DNA of 64,000 nucleotides from UBA2589 sp038120095 (GCA_038120095.1 JAYOKZ010000010.1:15058-79057); one strand, 5' to 3'. Shown: positions 25,354 through 34,799, counted from the first letter of the stretch. Translations and numbers: made by a program. Notes: generated from the sequence alone by a model not told the origin.

Positions 25354-27171
25354 TCAGTCCTCCACGAACCAGGCCACTCCCCAGGCGCCAACTCCGAGGT
25401 GCGTCGCGATCACGGGTGTAGCCGGAGCAGAGAGCACCTCTACGTGCTCTCCGTACTCCGCCCGCAGTTCGGCGGTGATCCGGGGAACGACCTCCGGAAT
25501 CCCGACCTGAACGATTCCGAAGCGGACCTTCTGCGTGCCTGCCGGAATCTGACTTCGAACGACGCGAAGCAGCTCGGGGCGTGCCCGTTTGTCTCCGAAC
25601 GCTTTGCCAAAGGCAGCTACGGCACCCTCTGGAGTGACACCGAGAATCGGCTTGAGTCCCACGAAACGGCCCAGAAGCGCCTTGCCACGACCCACCCGGC
25701 CCGAAGCGATCAGTCGTTCGAAGGTGCTCACCGTGAACACGATGCCCGACTGGCCGCGGATCCGATCAAGCTCGACACATATCTCTTCCGCACTCGAGCC
25801 CGATTCTGCCAACTCCGCCGCCTTCAAGGTCATCAAACCCTGCAGCAGTGACGCACCACGAGAGTCGACCACCCGAATCGGTACGTCGTCAACCCGCTCA
25901 GCCGCGACCTCGGCGGCGCTGACGGTCCCGCTCAGTCTGGACCCCACGAAGACACCGACGATCGACTCCCCCTCTTCGGCCGCCATTCTGAATGTCTCCA
26001 GAAAGGCAGCCGGTGCCGGCTGGCTCGTCGTCGGGAGCGTTTCATGCGTCGAGAGGCGGGCGTGGAATTCGCTCGCCGAAATATCGACGCCGTCGCGCAA
26101 CGTCCTGTCCTCCTCCACCAGCGACATCGGGATCACGTGGATACCGTGCGCCCGAATGATCTCTTCGGACAGGTCGCCGGAAGAGTCCGTCACGACCGTG
26201 ACAGGGCGGCGAGCCAGCTGTATGTGCCCTTTCGAGGCGCCGATGGTCTCGTGCTGCACCTGCATGTCCTCGGCTTTGTGCGTTACCAGCTCGCCGACCG
26301 AGCGGAGATACTCGAAGACCTGCTCCGGCTCATCGGTGTGCACATGGACCTTCAGCACGTCCTGAGAGCGGATCACAATGAGGGAATCCCCGAATTCCCG
26401 CAGGACTTCACGCACCTCTGACTGAGTCGGAAGCGCTTCTCCGCGGGCGAGAGCTTCGGTGCAGAAGCGGAACTGTTCCGAGGCATCCGGATACTCGGCG
26501 AGGGCGACCGCCGAGGCATCGGCTGCAGCCGAGGCACCAGCGTCAGGAGCCGGAGAGAGTCCCTCCAGAAGCAAGAGGACCCCCTCGAGCACACTCACGA
26601 ATCCTTTCGCACCCGCATCCACGACCCCGGCTTTCTTGAGTACGGCGAGCTGGTCCGGCGTTCGCTCGAGCGAGCGTCGCGCCTCCTCGACGACCTGCGC
26701 CAGGAGAGGCACGAAATCCTGAGCCTCGGACTCTCGCGCAGCGGTCGCGGCATCGCGCATGACGGTCAGGATCGTTCCCTCGACGGGATTCTCCAGTGAA
26801 GAGTACAGGCGCTCCACCCCGGCACTCAGGGCCAACCCGAAGTCGTCGGTCGAAATCCGCGTTCGATCATGAACGCTGTCAGCGAATCCGAGGAGGAAGT
26901 GAGACAGCATCATGCCGCAGTTGCCGCGAGCACCAAGGACGGCCCCCTCCGCAGCGCCATGAGCGACATCGGATACCGAGCGGGCATCGCTGTCACGGAG
27001 ATGGTCCCCGATTGCGCGAACCGTGAGCGCCAGGTTGGTGCCGGTGTCGCCATCAGGCACCGGAAACACGTTGATCCGGTTCAACTCCGCACGCTGCAGC
27101 TGAGCGTGATCACACCCTGCAATCAGGGAGCGCCGAAGACGAGGCCCATCGAGATAGGCAATCTGGGGCAA
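25354..27171 (-). CDS. DhaL (DAK2)-DegV fusion protein, fatty-acid kinase-like
   Basis: The ~605-residue protein fuses an N-terminal DhaL/FakA-type nucleotide-binding domain (NVFPVPDGDTGTN with the magnesium-binding Asp pair, later GARGNCGMML) to a C-terminal DegV/FakB fatty-acid-binding domain (VTDSSGDLSEE, LPTTSQPAPAAF, VDSRGASLLQGL, GRVGRGKAL). FakA-FakB phosphorylate exogenous fatty acids; here both halves are in one chain, separated by a linker around residues 210-290. The start is uncertain: TTG 27171 or CTG 27177 follow AGGAG; no ATG fits the homology. Confidence 0.85.
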   Translation of the reverse strand: MPQIAYLDGPRLRRSLIAGCDHAQLQRAELNRINVFPVPDGDTGTNLALTVRAIGDHLRDSDARSVSDVAHGAAEGAVLGARGNCGMMLSHFLLGFADSVHDRTRISTDDFGLALSAGVERLYSSLENPVEGTILTVMRDAATAARESEAQDFVPLLAQVVEEARRSLERTPDQLAVLKKAGVVDAGAKGFVSVLEGVLLLLEGLSPAPDAGASAAADASAVALAEYPDASEQFRFCTEALARGEALPTQSEVREVLREFGDSLIVIRSQDVLKVHVHTDEPEQVFEYLRSVGELVTHKAEDMQVQHETIGASKGHIQLARRPVTVVTDSSGDLSEEIIRAHGIHVIPMSLVEEDRTLRDGVDISASEFHARLSTHETLPTTSQPAPAAFLETFRMAAEEGESIVGVFVGSRLSGTVSAAEVAAERVDDVPIRVVDSRGASLLQGLMTLKAAELAESGSSAEEICVELDRIRGQSGIVFTVSTFERLIASGRVGRGKALLGRFVGLKPILGVTPEGAVAAFGKAFGDKRARPELLRVVRSQIPAGTQKVRFGIVQVGIPEVVPRITAELRAEYGEHVEVLSAPATPVIATHLGVGAWGVAWFVED

Positions 27172-27351
27172 GCTCAGAGGGAACTCCTGTGGAAAAACGA
27201 ACCGGACTCGGTGGGACGTTCCACGCACGGTAGCGAATCTAAGGGCCGGCCGACACGACGGCACCCGAAAAAGGTGGATCGGAATGTCGCAGGGCATACT
27301 TTTCTGGCTGTCTCGCTTCTGCCCGCCCGAAAACCCTGCAGAGAAATCTGA

Positions 27352-28224
27352 ATGTCCTCCTCACCCATGTTCGGGAACTGGCTCGTCACTCTCTCCGAGG
27401 CACTGGCTTCGACCGGCGCTGCGGACGTCGATGCGGCAAGCCGTGAACAGATGATCCAGGCCTGGGCCCTGATCCAGACAGCAGGGGAATTTTCCTCGGC
27501 CGAGATCGCTGCCGGTCTCGCGACGCAGGCCGAACTCGATGTGGCCGATTTCAGTTTTCGCGAGCACTTCGTGACGTCCCTCGTCCCGCTCGAGGTCGCC
27601 CGACGACGCAACGTGTTCCCGCTCCGCTCGAATGACACACACATCTGGATTGCCACCTCCAACCCGCTGAGTCAGGAGGCTCGCCGGGAATTCCGGGAGC
27701 TGTCGGGGCGCACCGTCATCTTCGAGATCGCGCCCGCCGATGCGATCGCAAAACAACTGGACCTCGAGTTCGGCCCGATGACAGAGGAAGAGCAGAGTCG
27801 CGCCGATGTCGAACGCCCCCCGGTGCATGCGCCCTCTGGACCGCACATCCTGGTCGTGGACGACGAGGCCGGGCAGCGCACCCTCCTTCGCTCGATTCTC
27901 GAGGAGGCCGGTTTTCGAGTGAGCGTCGCCGAGGACGGTCGGTCTGCTGTCGAACTCCTGACGGGCGAATCGACGTTTGACCTGATCACGCTCGACTACT
28001 GGATGAACACCATGAACGGACTTCGAGTCCTCCAGCACATCCGGGCACACCGGAATCCGGAGGTCTCGGATGTCCCCGTTATCATGGTCACCGGCGCTGA
28101 GGATCGGCACATCGAGATGAGTCTCTTCGAGGCCGGGACGGACGACTACATCACGAAGCCGATCGATGCCCCGCTGATGACTCTGCGTGTACGAGCCGTA
28201 CTTCGCCGGCGTCGATACGCATGA
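27352..28224 (+). CDS. GspE_N/MshEN-like domain fused to response-regulator receiver domain
   Basis: The 290-residue protein has an N-terminal MshEN/GspE_N-like module (residues ~30-140, with LVPLEVARRRNVFPL and IATSNPL) and a C-terminal CheY-like receiver (residues ~164-288). Receiver residues are D170/D171, phospho-acceptor D215 (TLDYWM), T247 (VTGAE) and K269 (TKPID), so it should be phosphorylated by a histidine kinase, which is not encoded nearby. MshEN domains often bind c-di-GMP, but the canonical ligand motif is not clear here. Its stop overlaps the next gene by 4 bp. Confidence 0.85.
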   Translation: MSSSPMFGNWLVTLSEALASTGAADVDAASREQMIQAWALIQTAGEFSSAEIAAGLATQAELDVADFSFREHFVTSLVPLEVARRRNVFPLRSNDTHIWIATSNPLSQEARREFRELSGRTVIFEIAPADAIAKQLDLEFGPMTEEEQSRADVERPPVHAPSGPHILVVDDEAGQRTLLRSILEEAGFRVSVAEDGRSAVELLTGESTFDLITLDYWMNTMNGLRVLQHIRAHRNPEVSDVPVIMVTGAEDRHIEMSLFEAGTDDYITKPIDAPLMTLRVRAVLRRRRYA

Positions 28225-30380
28225 GGGCTGTCTCGACGGCGGTCTGCGCGTCGTTGCTGCTCCTGGCCCTCCCGGGGACCCTTCTGGCTCAGCAGGCGGT
28301 CGCCCACGCCATCGAGACACCGCCGGTCGTCGATGGCGTTCTGGATGAGGCGTTCTGGACGACCATCGAGCCTGTCACCGGCTTCCTGCAGCGCGAGCCG
28401 GTCGATGGAGCTCCGGCGACCGAACGCACCGAGGTCAGGATCGCCTTCACTCCGACGGCACTGTACTTCGGAATGTCCATGTTCGACTCGGACCCTGACG
28501 GAATCCTGGGGAACATCCTCCAGCGGGGTGGATGGATCGACAAGGACGACAACATCAGGATCGCGATCGACACGTACGACGATGACCGGAACGCGTACAT
28601 GTTCGAGGTGGGTTCTCTGGGAGCTCAGGATGACGCGCTGATCTCCGATGAGGCGAGCGAGGACTGGAATTGGGACGGGGTGTACACGTCGGAAGCCCGA
28701 GTCACCGATGACGGGTGGTTCCTCGAGATCGAAATCCCGTTCACGACGATCCGGTTCGATGAGTCGGAAGCACCCCGAATGGGCATCGCCTTCTACCGTT
28801 CGATCCGGCGCAAGAACGAACAGGTCTACTGGCCTCACATCGGTCAGGAGTACCGGACCGGGATCCGTCAGGTGTCCCGCTATGCGCCGCTCGTCGGACT
28901 GCGGAATCTGAGGAAGGGCCGCCATATCGAAGTGAAGCCGTACGCGATCGCCGGCATCGCGCGTGCGGGAACGGATCCCGTCGAGCGCGACGCTGACGCG
29001 GGACTCGACGTCAAGGCGTCCATCACATCGAACTTCACCCTCGACCTCACGTACAACACGGATTTCGCTCAGGTCGAAGCCGACAACGTTCAGGTCAATC
29101 TGACCCGCTTCAACCTTTTCTTCCCCGAAAAGCGCGAGTTCTTCCTCGAGCGCGCAGGACTCTTCCAGTTTGGCGCTCTTCGAGAGTCGGAGGTGTTCTT
29201 CACACGACGCGTCGGGCTCGATGCAGACATCGTCGCAGCCGGCCGACTTACGGGACAGACGGGACCCCTGTCCATCGGAGCCATGAGCCTCCGGACGGAT
29301 CCCGGGGCCGACGGCGGCGCTTCGGGAACTCCTGATCCCACACCCGCCGCGTGGAACAACATCGTACGGGTGAGGGGGGATCTCCCGGGTCGTACGACGC
29401 TCGGCGGGATCGTGACGGCGAAAGAGACGGATCTGGGCTACAACCGTGTCGCAGGTGCCGACCTCGTAAGCCGTTTCTGGAGCAGCAGCTCGCTCTTCCT
29501 GTGGGGAGCAAACGTGTGGGACGCGGATCACTCGGCGGTCGATGGAAGCTCGTTCGCCGGCCAGGCCGAACTGATCCTCCAGAACGACCGGTACATCTTC
29601 GAACTCACTCGAACACACATCGGGGAGGCATTCGCTCCATCGCTCGGATTCGTCCGGAGGCCCAATCAGAAGCGCTGGGGAGGCCAGCTGGGCGCACGTC
29701 CCCGTTTTGAGCAGAATCCATGGGCGCGTCAGCTCTCGGTCGTACTCGGCGCCAACTGGATCGATGGAATCGACGGAGACAAGCAATCACACCTGCTTCG
29801 ACTGGCGAACCGCCTCGACTTCCAATCCGGTGACAACGCGAGCCTGAATGTGTCGGAGCGTTTCGAACGCCTGAGCGAGCCGGCTGCGATCAACGGGCGC
29901 GTTCTTCCTGTCGGTGATTACACCTTTCGAGACATCCAGATCGCGTTCAATCCGAATAGGGCTCGAGGCTTTGGACTGAACGGTATCGCATCCGTTGGAG
30001 ACTTCTGGAGCGGTACGCGAACGGAGATCGGCGGTGGTTTCGTCTGGATCGTGAACAAGCATCTCACCGTCGACACCGATGCTCGATGGAACGACGTCTC
30101 ACTGCCCGTCATCGACGGGGACTTTTCCACGACCCTCGTAAGCACGCGGCTGGAGGCGGCTCTCAACCGGCAACTCTTCGCGTACGCCCTGGTCCAGTGG
30201 GACGACGTGTCCCACGAGTTCCAGGCCAACGTCCGGGTGAATTGGATTCACACGCCCGGTAGTGATCTCTTTCTCGTGTTCGATACCGGCTACCTTACCG
30301 GTCCTCTCACCGATCCGAGAGACCCCCGCTGGTTGCGAAAGACCGGTGTCGTCAAGCTGACCTATCTGAAAGCATTCTGA
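28221..30380 (+). CDS. DUF5916 protein with CBM9-like N-terminal domain
   Basis: The 719-residue exported protein has a signal peptide (cleavage after LLAQ, about residue 24). Residues ~30-215 are a carbohydrate-binding family 9-like domain (DGVLDEAFWTT, GMSMFDSDP, GWFLEIEIPF). Residues ~230-719 are the DUF5916 region, mostly amphipathic beta strands ending in an aromatic residue (LTYLKAF), as in an outer-membrane beta-barrel. The segment NLFFPEKREFFLE is a family hallmark. The role is unknown, perhaps surface glycan or metabolite handling. It is translationally coupled to the upstream regulator. Confidence 0.88.
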   Translation: MRAVSTAVCASLLLLALPGTLLAQQAVAHAIETPPVVDGVLDEAFWTTIEPVTGFLQREPVDGAPATERTEVRIAFTPTALYFGMSMFDSDPDGILGNILQRGGWIDKDDNIRIAIDTYDDDRNAYMFEVGSLGAQDDALISDEASEDWNWDGVYTSEARVTDDGWFLEIEIPFTTIRFDESEAPRMGIAFYRSIRRKNEQVYWPHIGQEYRTGIRQVSRYAPLVGLRNLRKGRHIEVKPYAIAGIARAGTDPVERDADAGLDVKASITSNFTLDLTYNTDFAQVEADNVQVNLTRFNLFFPEKREFFLERAGLFQFGALRESEVFFTRRVGLDADIVAAGRLTGQTGPLSIGAMSLRTDPGADGGASGTPDPTPAAWNNIVRVRGDLPGRTTLGGIVTAKETDLGYNRVAGADLVSRFWSSSSLFLWGANVWDADHSAVDGSSFAGQAELILQNDRYIFELTRTHIGEAFAPSLGFVRRPNQKRWGGQLGARPRFEQNPWARQLSVVLGANWIDGIDGDKQSHLLRLANRLDFQSGDNASLNVSERFERLSEPAAINGRVLPVGDYTFRDIQIAFNPNRARGFGLNGIASVGDFWSGTRTEIGGGFVWIVNKHLTVDTDARWNDVSLPVIDGDFSTTLVSTRLEAALNRQLFAYALVQWDDVSHEFQANVRVNWIHTPGSDLFLVFDTGYLTGPLTDPRDPRWLRKTGVVKLTYLKAF

Positions 30381-30468
30381 GTCGGCCCGACACCTCGCCG
30401 ACATCGAACTCGTAGAGTTGGCCGGGACCGACTAACGTTTGGTGCTCGTTCGCGATCCAAGTCCTGCC

Positions 30469-32373
30469 ATGAGCGACTCTCCTTCACCGACCGAATTCGG
30501 ACAGTTCTTCGCCGAGATGCGTCGACGTCAGGTCGTGCGCTTCGCGTTCGGGTATGCGGCGGCGGCCTTCGTGGTTCTGCAGCTTGCCGAGATCGTATTT
30601 CCCGCCTTCGGCCTGGGTGAGGGAGCGCTGCGACTCCTGGTCGTCGCCACCGGGCTGGGATTTCCCCCGGCCCTCGTTCTGGCATGGATGTACGACCTGA
30701 CTCAGGAGGGCATACGACGCACGGACGGGGCAACGGCTGGCCCACTCCTTCCCCGGATCGCACTCGGAGCCCTGTTGATCGCGACCCTGAGCGTCGCGGG
30801 CGCGCTTGGACTGTACCTGGAGCGTCAGGGTGTCTTTGAGTCACCGGTCACTCAACTGGACGACGTGCTCCCCACGATTCAACTCGCCGCGTACGACCCC
30901 GAAGCCCCGATCCACTCGATCGCCGTACTCCCTCTGGAAGACTACTCGGAGGCTCAGAATCAGGCGTACTTCACTTCCAGCATGCAGGAAGAGCTGATCG
31001 CCAACCTGAGCAACCTGGTCGACATGCGCGTCGTGTCGAGAACCAGCGCCCGGCAGTTCGCAGGCAGCACTGCGACTATGCCCGAGATCGGTCGGATCCT
31101 CGACGCGGATATGGTGATCGAAGGCTCCGTCAGCCGGACTGCGGCACGCACACGCGTGACACTCCAGCTGATCCATGCGCCGAGTGACACACACATCGAA
31201 ACGCTCCAGTGGGACCGGCAGGACGTGGAGGACGTGCTGGCCTTCCAGACCGAGATCGCACGAGACGTCGTTCGGCAGGTATCAAGGCAACAAGATGAAG
31301 CCCCCCCCGTCCGGACCGCAGGCACCATGGTCCAGCCTGAAGCACAGGATGCCTATCTCCGCGGTCGCTACGAGTTCGATCGTGGCACGGCGGACGGGCT
31401 CCGCCGGGCGAGCGAGTACTTCGCGAGTGCGCTCTCGATCGATCCGGACTTCGCCCCCGCGATGGCCGGCGTGGCAGGTGCCCGATTCCTGATTGAACTC
31501 GAGCAGGACACGCTTTCCACCCAAAACATCGTCGAGGCCCGTGACGTCGCCCTCGAAGCTTTGCAGCTCGATTCATCGTCGATGGAAGTTCGCGAGGTCG
31601 TGTCCCTCATCGAACAGGCGCTCCCATCCCTGATCGGCGTCGGCGCGATCCCCCCGGAGCCCAAAGCCCCGCCGACTCTGAGTCGCACATTCAGCATGAA
31701 CGGGGGTCGCGACACATTCATCGTCGATCAACCGGTGCGGGATTCCGCGTGGATCTCCGTCCGAACCAGCCTCGGTGAGCGGATTGCAAGTCGCATGCGT
31801 CACCGCGAGAGCGTCGGCGGGTCCAGTGCGTCGGACCAGGCCCTGAGAGAGGCTCGCCGCCACGCCCTGACAGGGCAGTTCGGAGATGCAATCGAGAAGC
31901 TCGAGCGTCTCGTCTCGGATGACCCCGCGCAGAGTGAGGCATGGGAACTCCTGTCTCGCCTGCACGTCTCGACCGGCGAACTGCGATCGGGGGTGGAGAC
32001 ACTCGACGACTGGCGTACGGCCGGGGCGGCGGGGGCTCCATCCCGGGATGACCTTTCCGAGCTGATCGCGTTCATACGTCAGGAGGGTTCGTCAGGATAC
32101 TGGCGGTGGCAGCTCGCTCGACTCGAAGCCCGCATGGCCCGGAACGAGCACGTGCCGCTCGTGGAGGTTGCGACGGCGCACGCAGGGATCGGCGATGGGG
32201 ACAAGGCCGTCGAGTACCTGATCGCCGCGATCCGCGACGGCGAGCCAGGGCTGTTCACGGTGCGCTCGAACCCCGTGTGGGACTCACTGCGAACCGACCC
32301 CCGACTGCGCGAAATCAGTCGCCAGTCACGATCCCTTCGACCGATCTACGGGCGCGGCCCGACCGGTGCCTGA
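30469..32373 (+). CDS. TolB-like/TPR membrane protein
   Basis: The 634-residue protein starts with a cytoplasmic segment typical of this family (EFFAEMRRRQVVRFAFGYA-like; read here as FGQFFAEMRRRQVVR), three membrane helices within residues ~25-125, and a FlgO/TolB-N-type domain (SIAVLPLEDYS through VIEGSVSR). It ends with TPR-like helical repeats. Related proteins often carry a kinase or adenylate-cyclase domain at the N-terminus; none is present here. ATG 30469 is the likely start. Its 3' end overlaps the convergent asparaginase-domain gene by 28 bp. Confidence 0.82.
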   Translation: MSDSPSPTEFGQFFAEMRRRQVVRFAFGYAAAAFVVLQLAEIVFPAFGLGEGALRLLVVATGLGFPPALVLAWMYDLTQEGIRRTDGATAGPLLPRIALGALLIATLSVAGALGLYLERQGVFESPVTQLDDVLPTIQLAAYDPEAPIHSIAVLPLEDYSEAQNQAYFTSSMQEELIANLSNLVDMRVVSRTSARQFAGSTATMPEIGRILDADMVIEGSVSRTAARTRVTLQLIHAPSDTHIETLQWDRQDVEDVLAFQTEIARDVVRQVSRQQDEAPPVRTAGTMVQPEAQDAYLRGRYEFDRGTADGLRRASEYFASALSIDPDFAPAMAGVAGARFLIELEQDTLSTQNIVEARDVALEALQLDSSSMEVREVVSLIEQALPSLIGVGAIPPEPKAPPTLSRTFSMNGGRDTFIVDQPVRDSAWISVRTSLGERIASRMRHRESVGGSSASDQALREARRHALTGQFGDAIEKLERLVSDDPAQSEAWELLSRLHVSTGELRSGVETLDDWRTAGAAGAPSRDDLSELIAFIRQEGSSGYWRWQLARLEARMARNEHVPLVEVATAHAGIGDGDKAVEYLIAAIRDGEPGLFTVRSNPVWDSLRTDPRLREISRQSRSLRPIYGRGPTGA

Positions 32374-32882
32374 AGAATCGGTTCGTCAGGTTCGATCGCC
32401 TCGAACACCCCGGTCTGCAGGTTCTTTCGGACATTGTTCCACGGGAAGACACGGCCGTTCATGGTGATGTAGACTCCGCAGGGAAGCACCTGCACCGCGG
32501 TGAGCGCACCCCCGAGGTTGAAGAGGCCGTCCGACGATCCGAAGGCGATCGGGATCATTGCGCCCGTGAGCACGATCGTCTTGTCCGTCACCCGCTCCGC
32601 GAGCGCCCGTGCCGTGTCGACCATCGTGTCCGTACCGTGTGTGATCACGATGTACTGCTCGGGCACCTCTCTGCAGTTGCTCGCGATCAGCTCCCGGTCG
32701 GCATCCGTCATTTCCAGGGAATCGACCATCATCAGGGTTCGAACACGGACATCGACCTGGGATCGCGCCATGGTCAGCATGTCCGGCAGGTGAGTGTCAC
32801 GGAAGTCCAGTGTCCCGCGGATCTCGTCGTACTCCTTGTCGAACGTCCCACCCGTGACGAGAAGGCAAACGGCACCGTTCAC
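32346..32882 (-). CDS. Single-domain asparaginase-like protein
   Basis: The 178-residue product contains the catalytic N-terminal domain of the L-asparaginase family: first Thr motif TGGTFDKEY, second motif HGTDTMVDTA, and TGAMIPIAFGSSDG. Ordinary asparaginases are ~330 residues; the C-terminal domain is absent and the chain ends naturally with its own stop. It may hydrolyse asparagine or a related amide, or bind only. It is the last gene of a radical SAM / phosphoesterase / asparaginase-domain set, 19 bp after the phosphoesterase. Confidence 0.85.
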   Translation of the reverse strand: MNGAVCLLVTGGTFDKEYDEIRGTLDFRDTHLPDMLTMARSQVDVRVRTLMMVDSLEMTDADRELIASNCREVPEQYIVITHGTDTMVDTARALAERVTDKTIVLTGAMIPIAFGSSDGLFNLGGALTAVQVLPCGVYITMNGRVFPWNNVRKNLQTGVFEAIEPDEPILQAPVGPRP

Positions 32883-32901
32883 GGCCCACCTCGCTCGAAC
32901 G

Positions 32902-33717
32902 CTAGAAGCGGCCGGCAGCTCGTTCTTTCCCGGGAAGGATCTCGAGGCACGTGGTCCACCACCCTGTCAGGATCGTTTCGACGAATTCCTCCGGAAGGTC
33001 TTCATCGCGCATCTCTCTCGCCAGAGCTTCGTGATCATACCGAACAGGTACGAACTCGACGCACAGCTCGCTGCCCGTCGCCTCGAGCAGTCCATACCAG
33101 ACGTCGGTTCTCCCATCGTTCGCTGGACGACCGAGGGCGCCGACATTCACGTAGGCCCGGCGCTCACCCCATGTGCGTGCCCACGGAATTCCGGTATGGG
33201 TCCCGACAATCACGTCTGCGCCATGGTCGGCCGCCAGCTTGTCGAGAAAGTGTGTCGGGGTTGCAGACTCCCACAGGAACTCGTTCGTCTGACGAGGGCT
33301 CCCATGACATGCAAGGACGTCGAGGTTCCCCAAGCGAAAACGGATCTCCTGGGGGAACGTCGCCATCCATCTCCGGTTGCTCTCCGAGGTGTTCTGGAGC
33401 GTGTACCGATATGAGAGTCGCGCGTAGTGATTGTCTCGAGGATCCGTGTAGCCGCACTGGCAATCCTCGAGCCCACGAGCGATCGAGTCGTCATAATTCC
33501 CCCGCACGACCGGAATTCCGGACCCCTGCAGAATGGGAAAGACCTTGTCAGGGTTCGGGCCGAACGCACCGAGATCCCCCAGGCAAATGGCCGCATCTGC
33601 ACCCCGTGCCCGAGCGTCTTCGATCGCCGCCGAAAGTGCGAGGTGATTCGAGTAGATACCGCCGAACGCGGCAACCCTCGAATACGAACCACCCGGTTCG
33701 ACCCCGACGACCGTCAT
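32902..33717 (-). CDS. Metallophosphoesterase-family protein with altered first metal motif
   Basis: The 271-residue protein shows calcineurin-like blocks: CLGDLGAFGP (GDxxG), RGNYDDS (GNxD), LACHGSP (xH) and VGTHTG (near GHxH). The first block, normally DxHGN, reads GGIYSN, so the Asp and His ligands are replaced by Gly20 and Tyr22. The rest of the dinuclear metal site appears kept. ATG 33717 begins just before the first strand. The neighbours are a radical SAM enzyme 49 bp upstream and an asparaginase-domain protein downstream. The substrate is unknown. Confidence 0.82.
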   Translation of the reverse strand: MTVVGVEPGGSYSRVAAFGGIYSNHLALSAAIEDARARGADAAICLGDLGAFGPNPDKVFPILQGSGIPVVRGNYDDSIARGLEDCQCGYTDPRDNHYARLSYRYTLQNTSESNRRWMATFPQEIRFRLGNLDVLACHGSPRQTNEFLWESATPTHFLDKLAADHGADVIVGTHTGIPWARTWGERRAYVNVGALGRPANDGRTDVWYGLLEATGSELCVEFVPVRYDHEALAREMRDEDLPEEFVETILTGWWTTCLEILPGKERAAGRF

Positions 33718-33766
33718 CGGAACGGCACACCCGTCGAAACGGGCCAGGGTGCCCTGGCAGAAGGCC

Positions 33767-34720
33767 TCACCAGGACTCCGCAGCGAAGCCCGGCATATTC
33801 GAGCAGACGGCTCCATTCACCCAGCACGTGAAACAGGCCTGTTCAGCGAGCACGGCCGGAACCCGAACTGCTTCGTCGAGCGTATCCGCGAGACGACCGG
33901 ATTGATAATCCAGAAGAATGGGGCAGGCCCAGACTCCGGAAGTCGTGACGAGACGTGCACCGGAGCACAGCAGGAGGTCCGCCGGGTAGTCGACCATCAT
34001 CTCGGACGTCACACGTTCGAATTCGGTGTATCCCCGGTCGCGCGCAGCCTCCGCACCGATACGTAGTGGCGGCAGGATCTTCAGGCGAGCGCGTCCGTAT
34101 CCGACGTCCGCCAGGAGTGATCGAAAGTGACCGAGAACGCGATCCGTATCCGCATCAGGCCACGTCTGCATGGTCGTGACAATGGGAAGGAACCCCGCTG
34201 ATGCGAGTCTGCCCACGGCATCGATCGCGCGATCGAACGACCCCTTCCCACGTATGGCATCGTTCATCTCCGGCGTGACGCCATCGATGCTCACTCGGAG
34301 TTCGAGCGTGTATGACGAATCCGCCGCCATCCGCGCCAGCGCATCGACGGTCCGCTCAGGGAGTACCGTCGCGTTTGTGAGCACTGTCGTCGGTCCGAGG
34401 TCGAGCGCATCCCCCAGAATTCCGAGAATGTCTCGATTCATGAACGGCTCACCCCCCGTGAAGTAGTACTCCTTCACACCCAGGTGCACGGAGGTGTCGA
34501 GCGCCTCCCGCACCTCCTCGCGAGACATGAACCAGAACTGGTGGTTGTCCGGGCCGCACGAGATGAAGCAGTGGCTGCATCGGAGGTTGCATACCGTCCC
34601 CGCGACCTGAAACCACAGCTGGTCCAGTGCAGACAGTGCGACCGTCGGCGCATCGCTCCGACGGGAACCGGGAGCGAGCGCGGCCGAAGCTGTCGCCGTG
34701 TGTGGGGTTTGAATGCCCAT
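33767..34720 (-). CDS. Radical SAM protein with SPASM-like C-terminal cysteines
   Basis: The 317-residue enzyme has the 4Fe-4S motif C44-x3-C48-x2-C51 (CNLRCSHC), the SAM-binding GGEPF segment, and a Cys-rich C-terminus (LLCSGAR, WACPILL, ACFTCWVNGAVC) that could hold one or two auxiliary clusters as in SPASM or twitch proteins. Such enzymes modify peptides or make cofactors. No small peptide substrate gene is evident next to it. It begins a minus-strand unit with the phosphoesterase and asparaginase-domain genes. Confidence 0.88.
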   Translation of the reverse strand: MGIQTPHTATASAALAPGSRRSDAPTVALSALDQLWFQVAGTVCNLRCSHCFISCGPDNHQFWFMSREEVREALDTSVHLGVKEYYFTGGEPFMNRDILGILGDALDLGPTTVLTNATVLPERTVDALARMAADSSYTLELRVSIDGVTPEMNDAIRGKGSFDRAIDAVGRLASAGFLPIVTTMQTWPDADTDRVLGHFRSLLADVGYGRARLKILPPLRIGAEAARDRGYTEFERVTSEMMVDYPADLLLCSGARLVTTSGVWACPILLDYQSGRLADTLDEAVRVPAVLAEQACFTCWVNGAVCSNMPGFAAESW

Positions 34721-34793
34721 CGTGTCCGGGTCAGGGTTGAGGTCGGATGGTAACGCCGTCCATGTGATCGCGGCGAGACGGGGCTGCTTGCGC

Positions 34794-34799
34794 TACAAT
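34794..34799 (+). promoter_or_regulatory. Possible -10 box of the aldehyde dehydrogenase gene
   Basis: TACAAT lies 36 bp before the ATG of the aldehyde dehydrogenase gene in the divergent gap with the radical SAM gene. No -35 match stands 16-18 bp upstream, so this is weak. Confidence 0.3.

Noticed and set aside
28146..29786. Long open frame (546 codons) antisense to the DUF5916 gene
   Set aside because: Asp/Arg/Val-rich composition without domains; a shadow frame caused by high GC codon use of the real gene on the plus strand.
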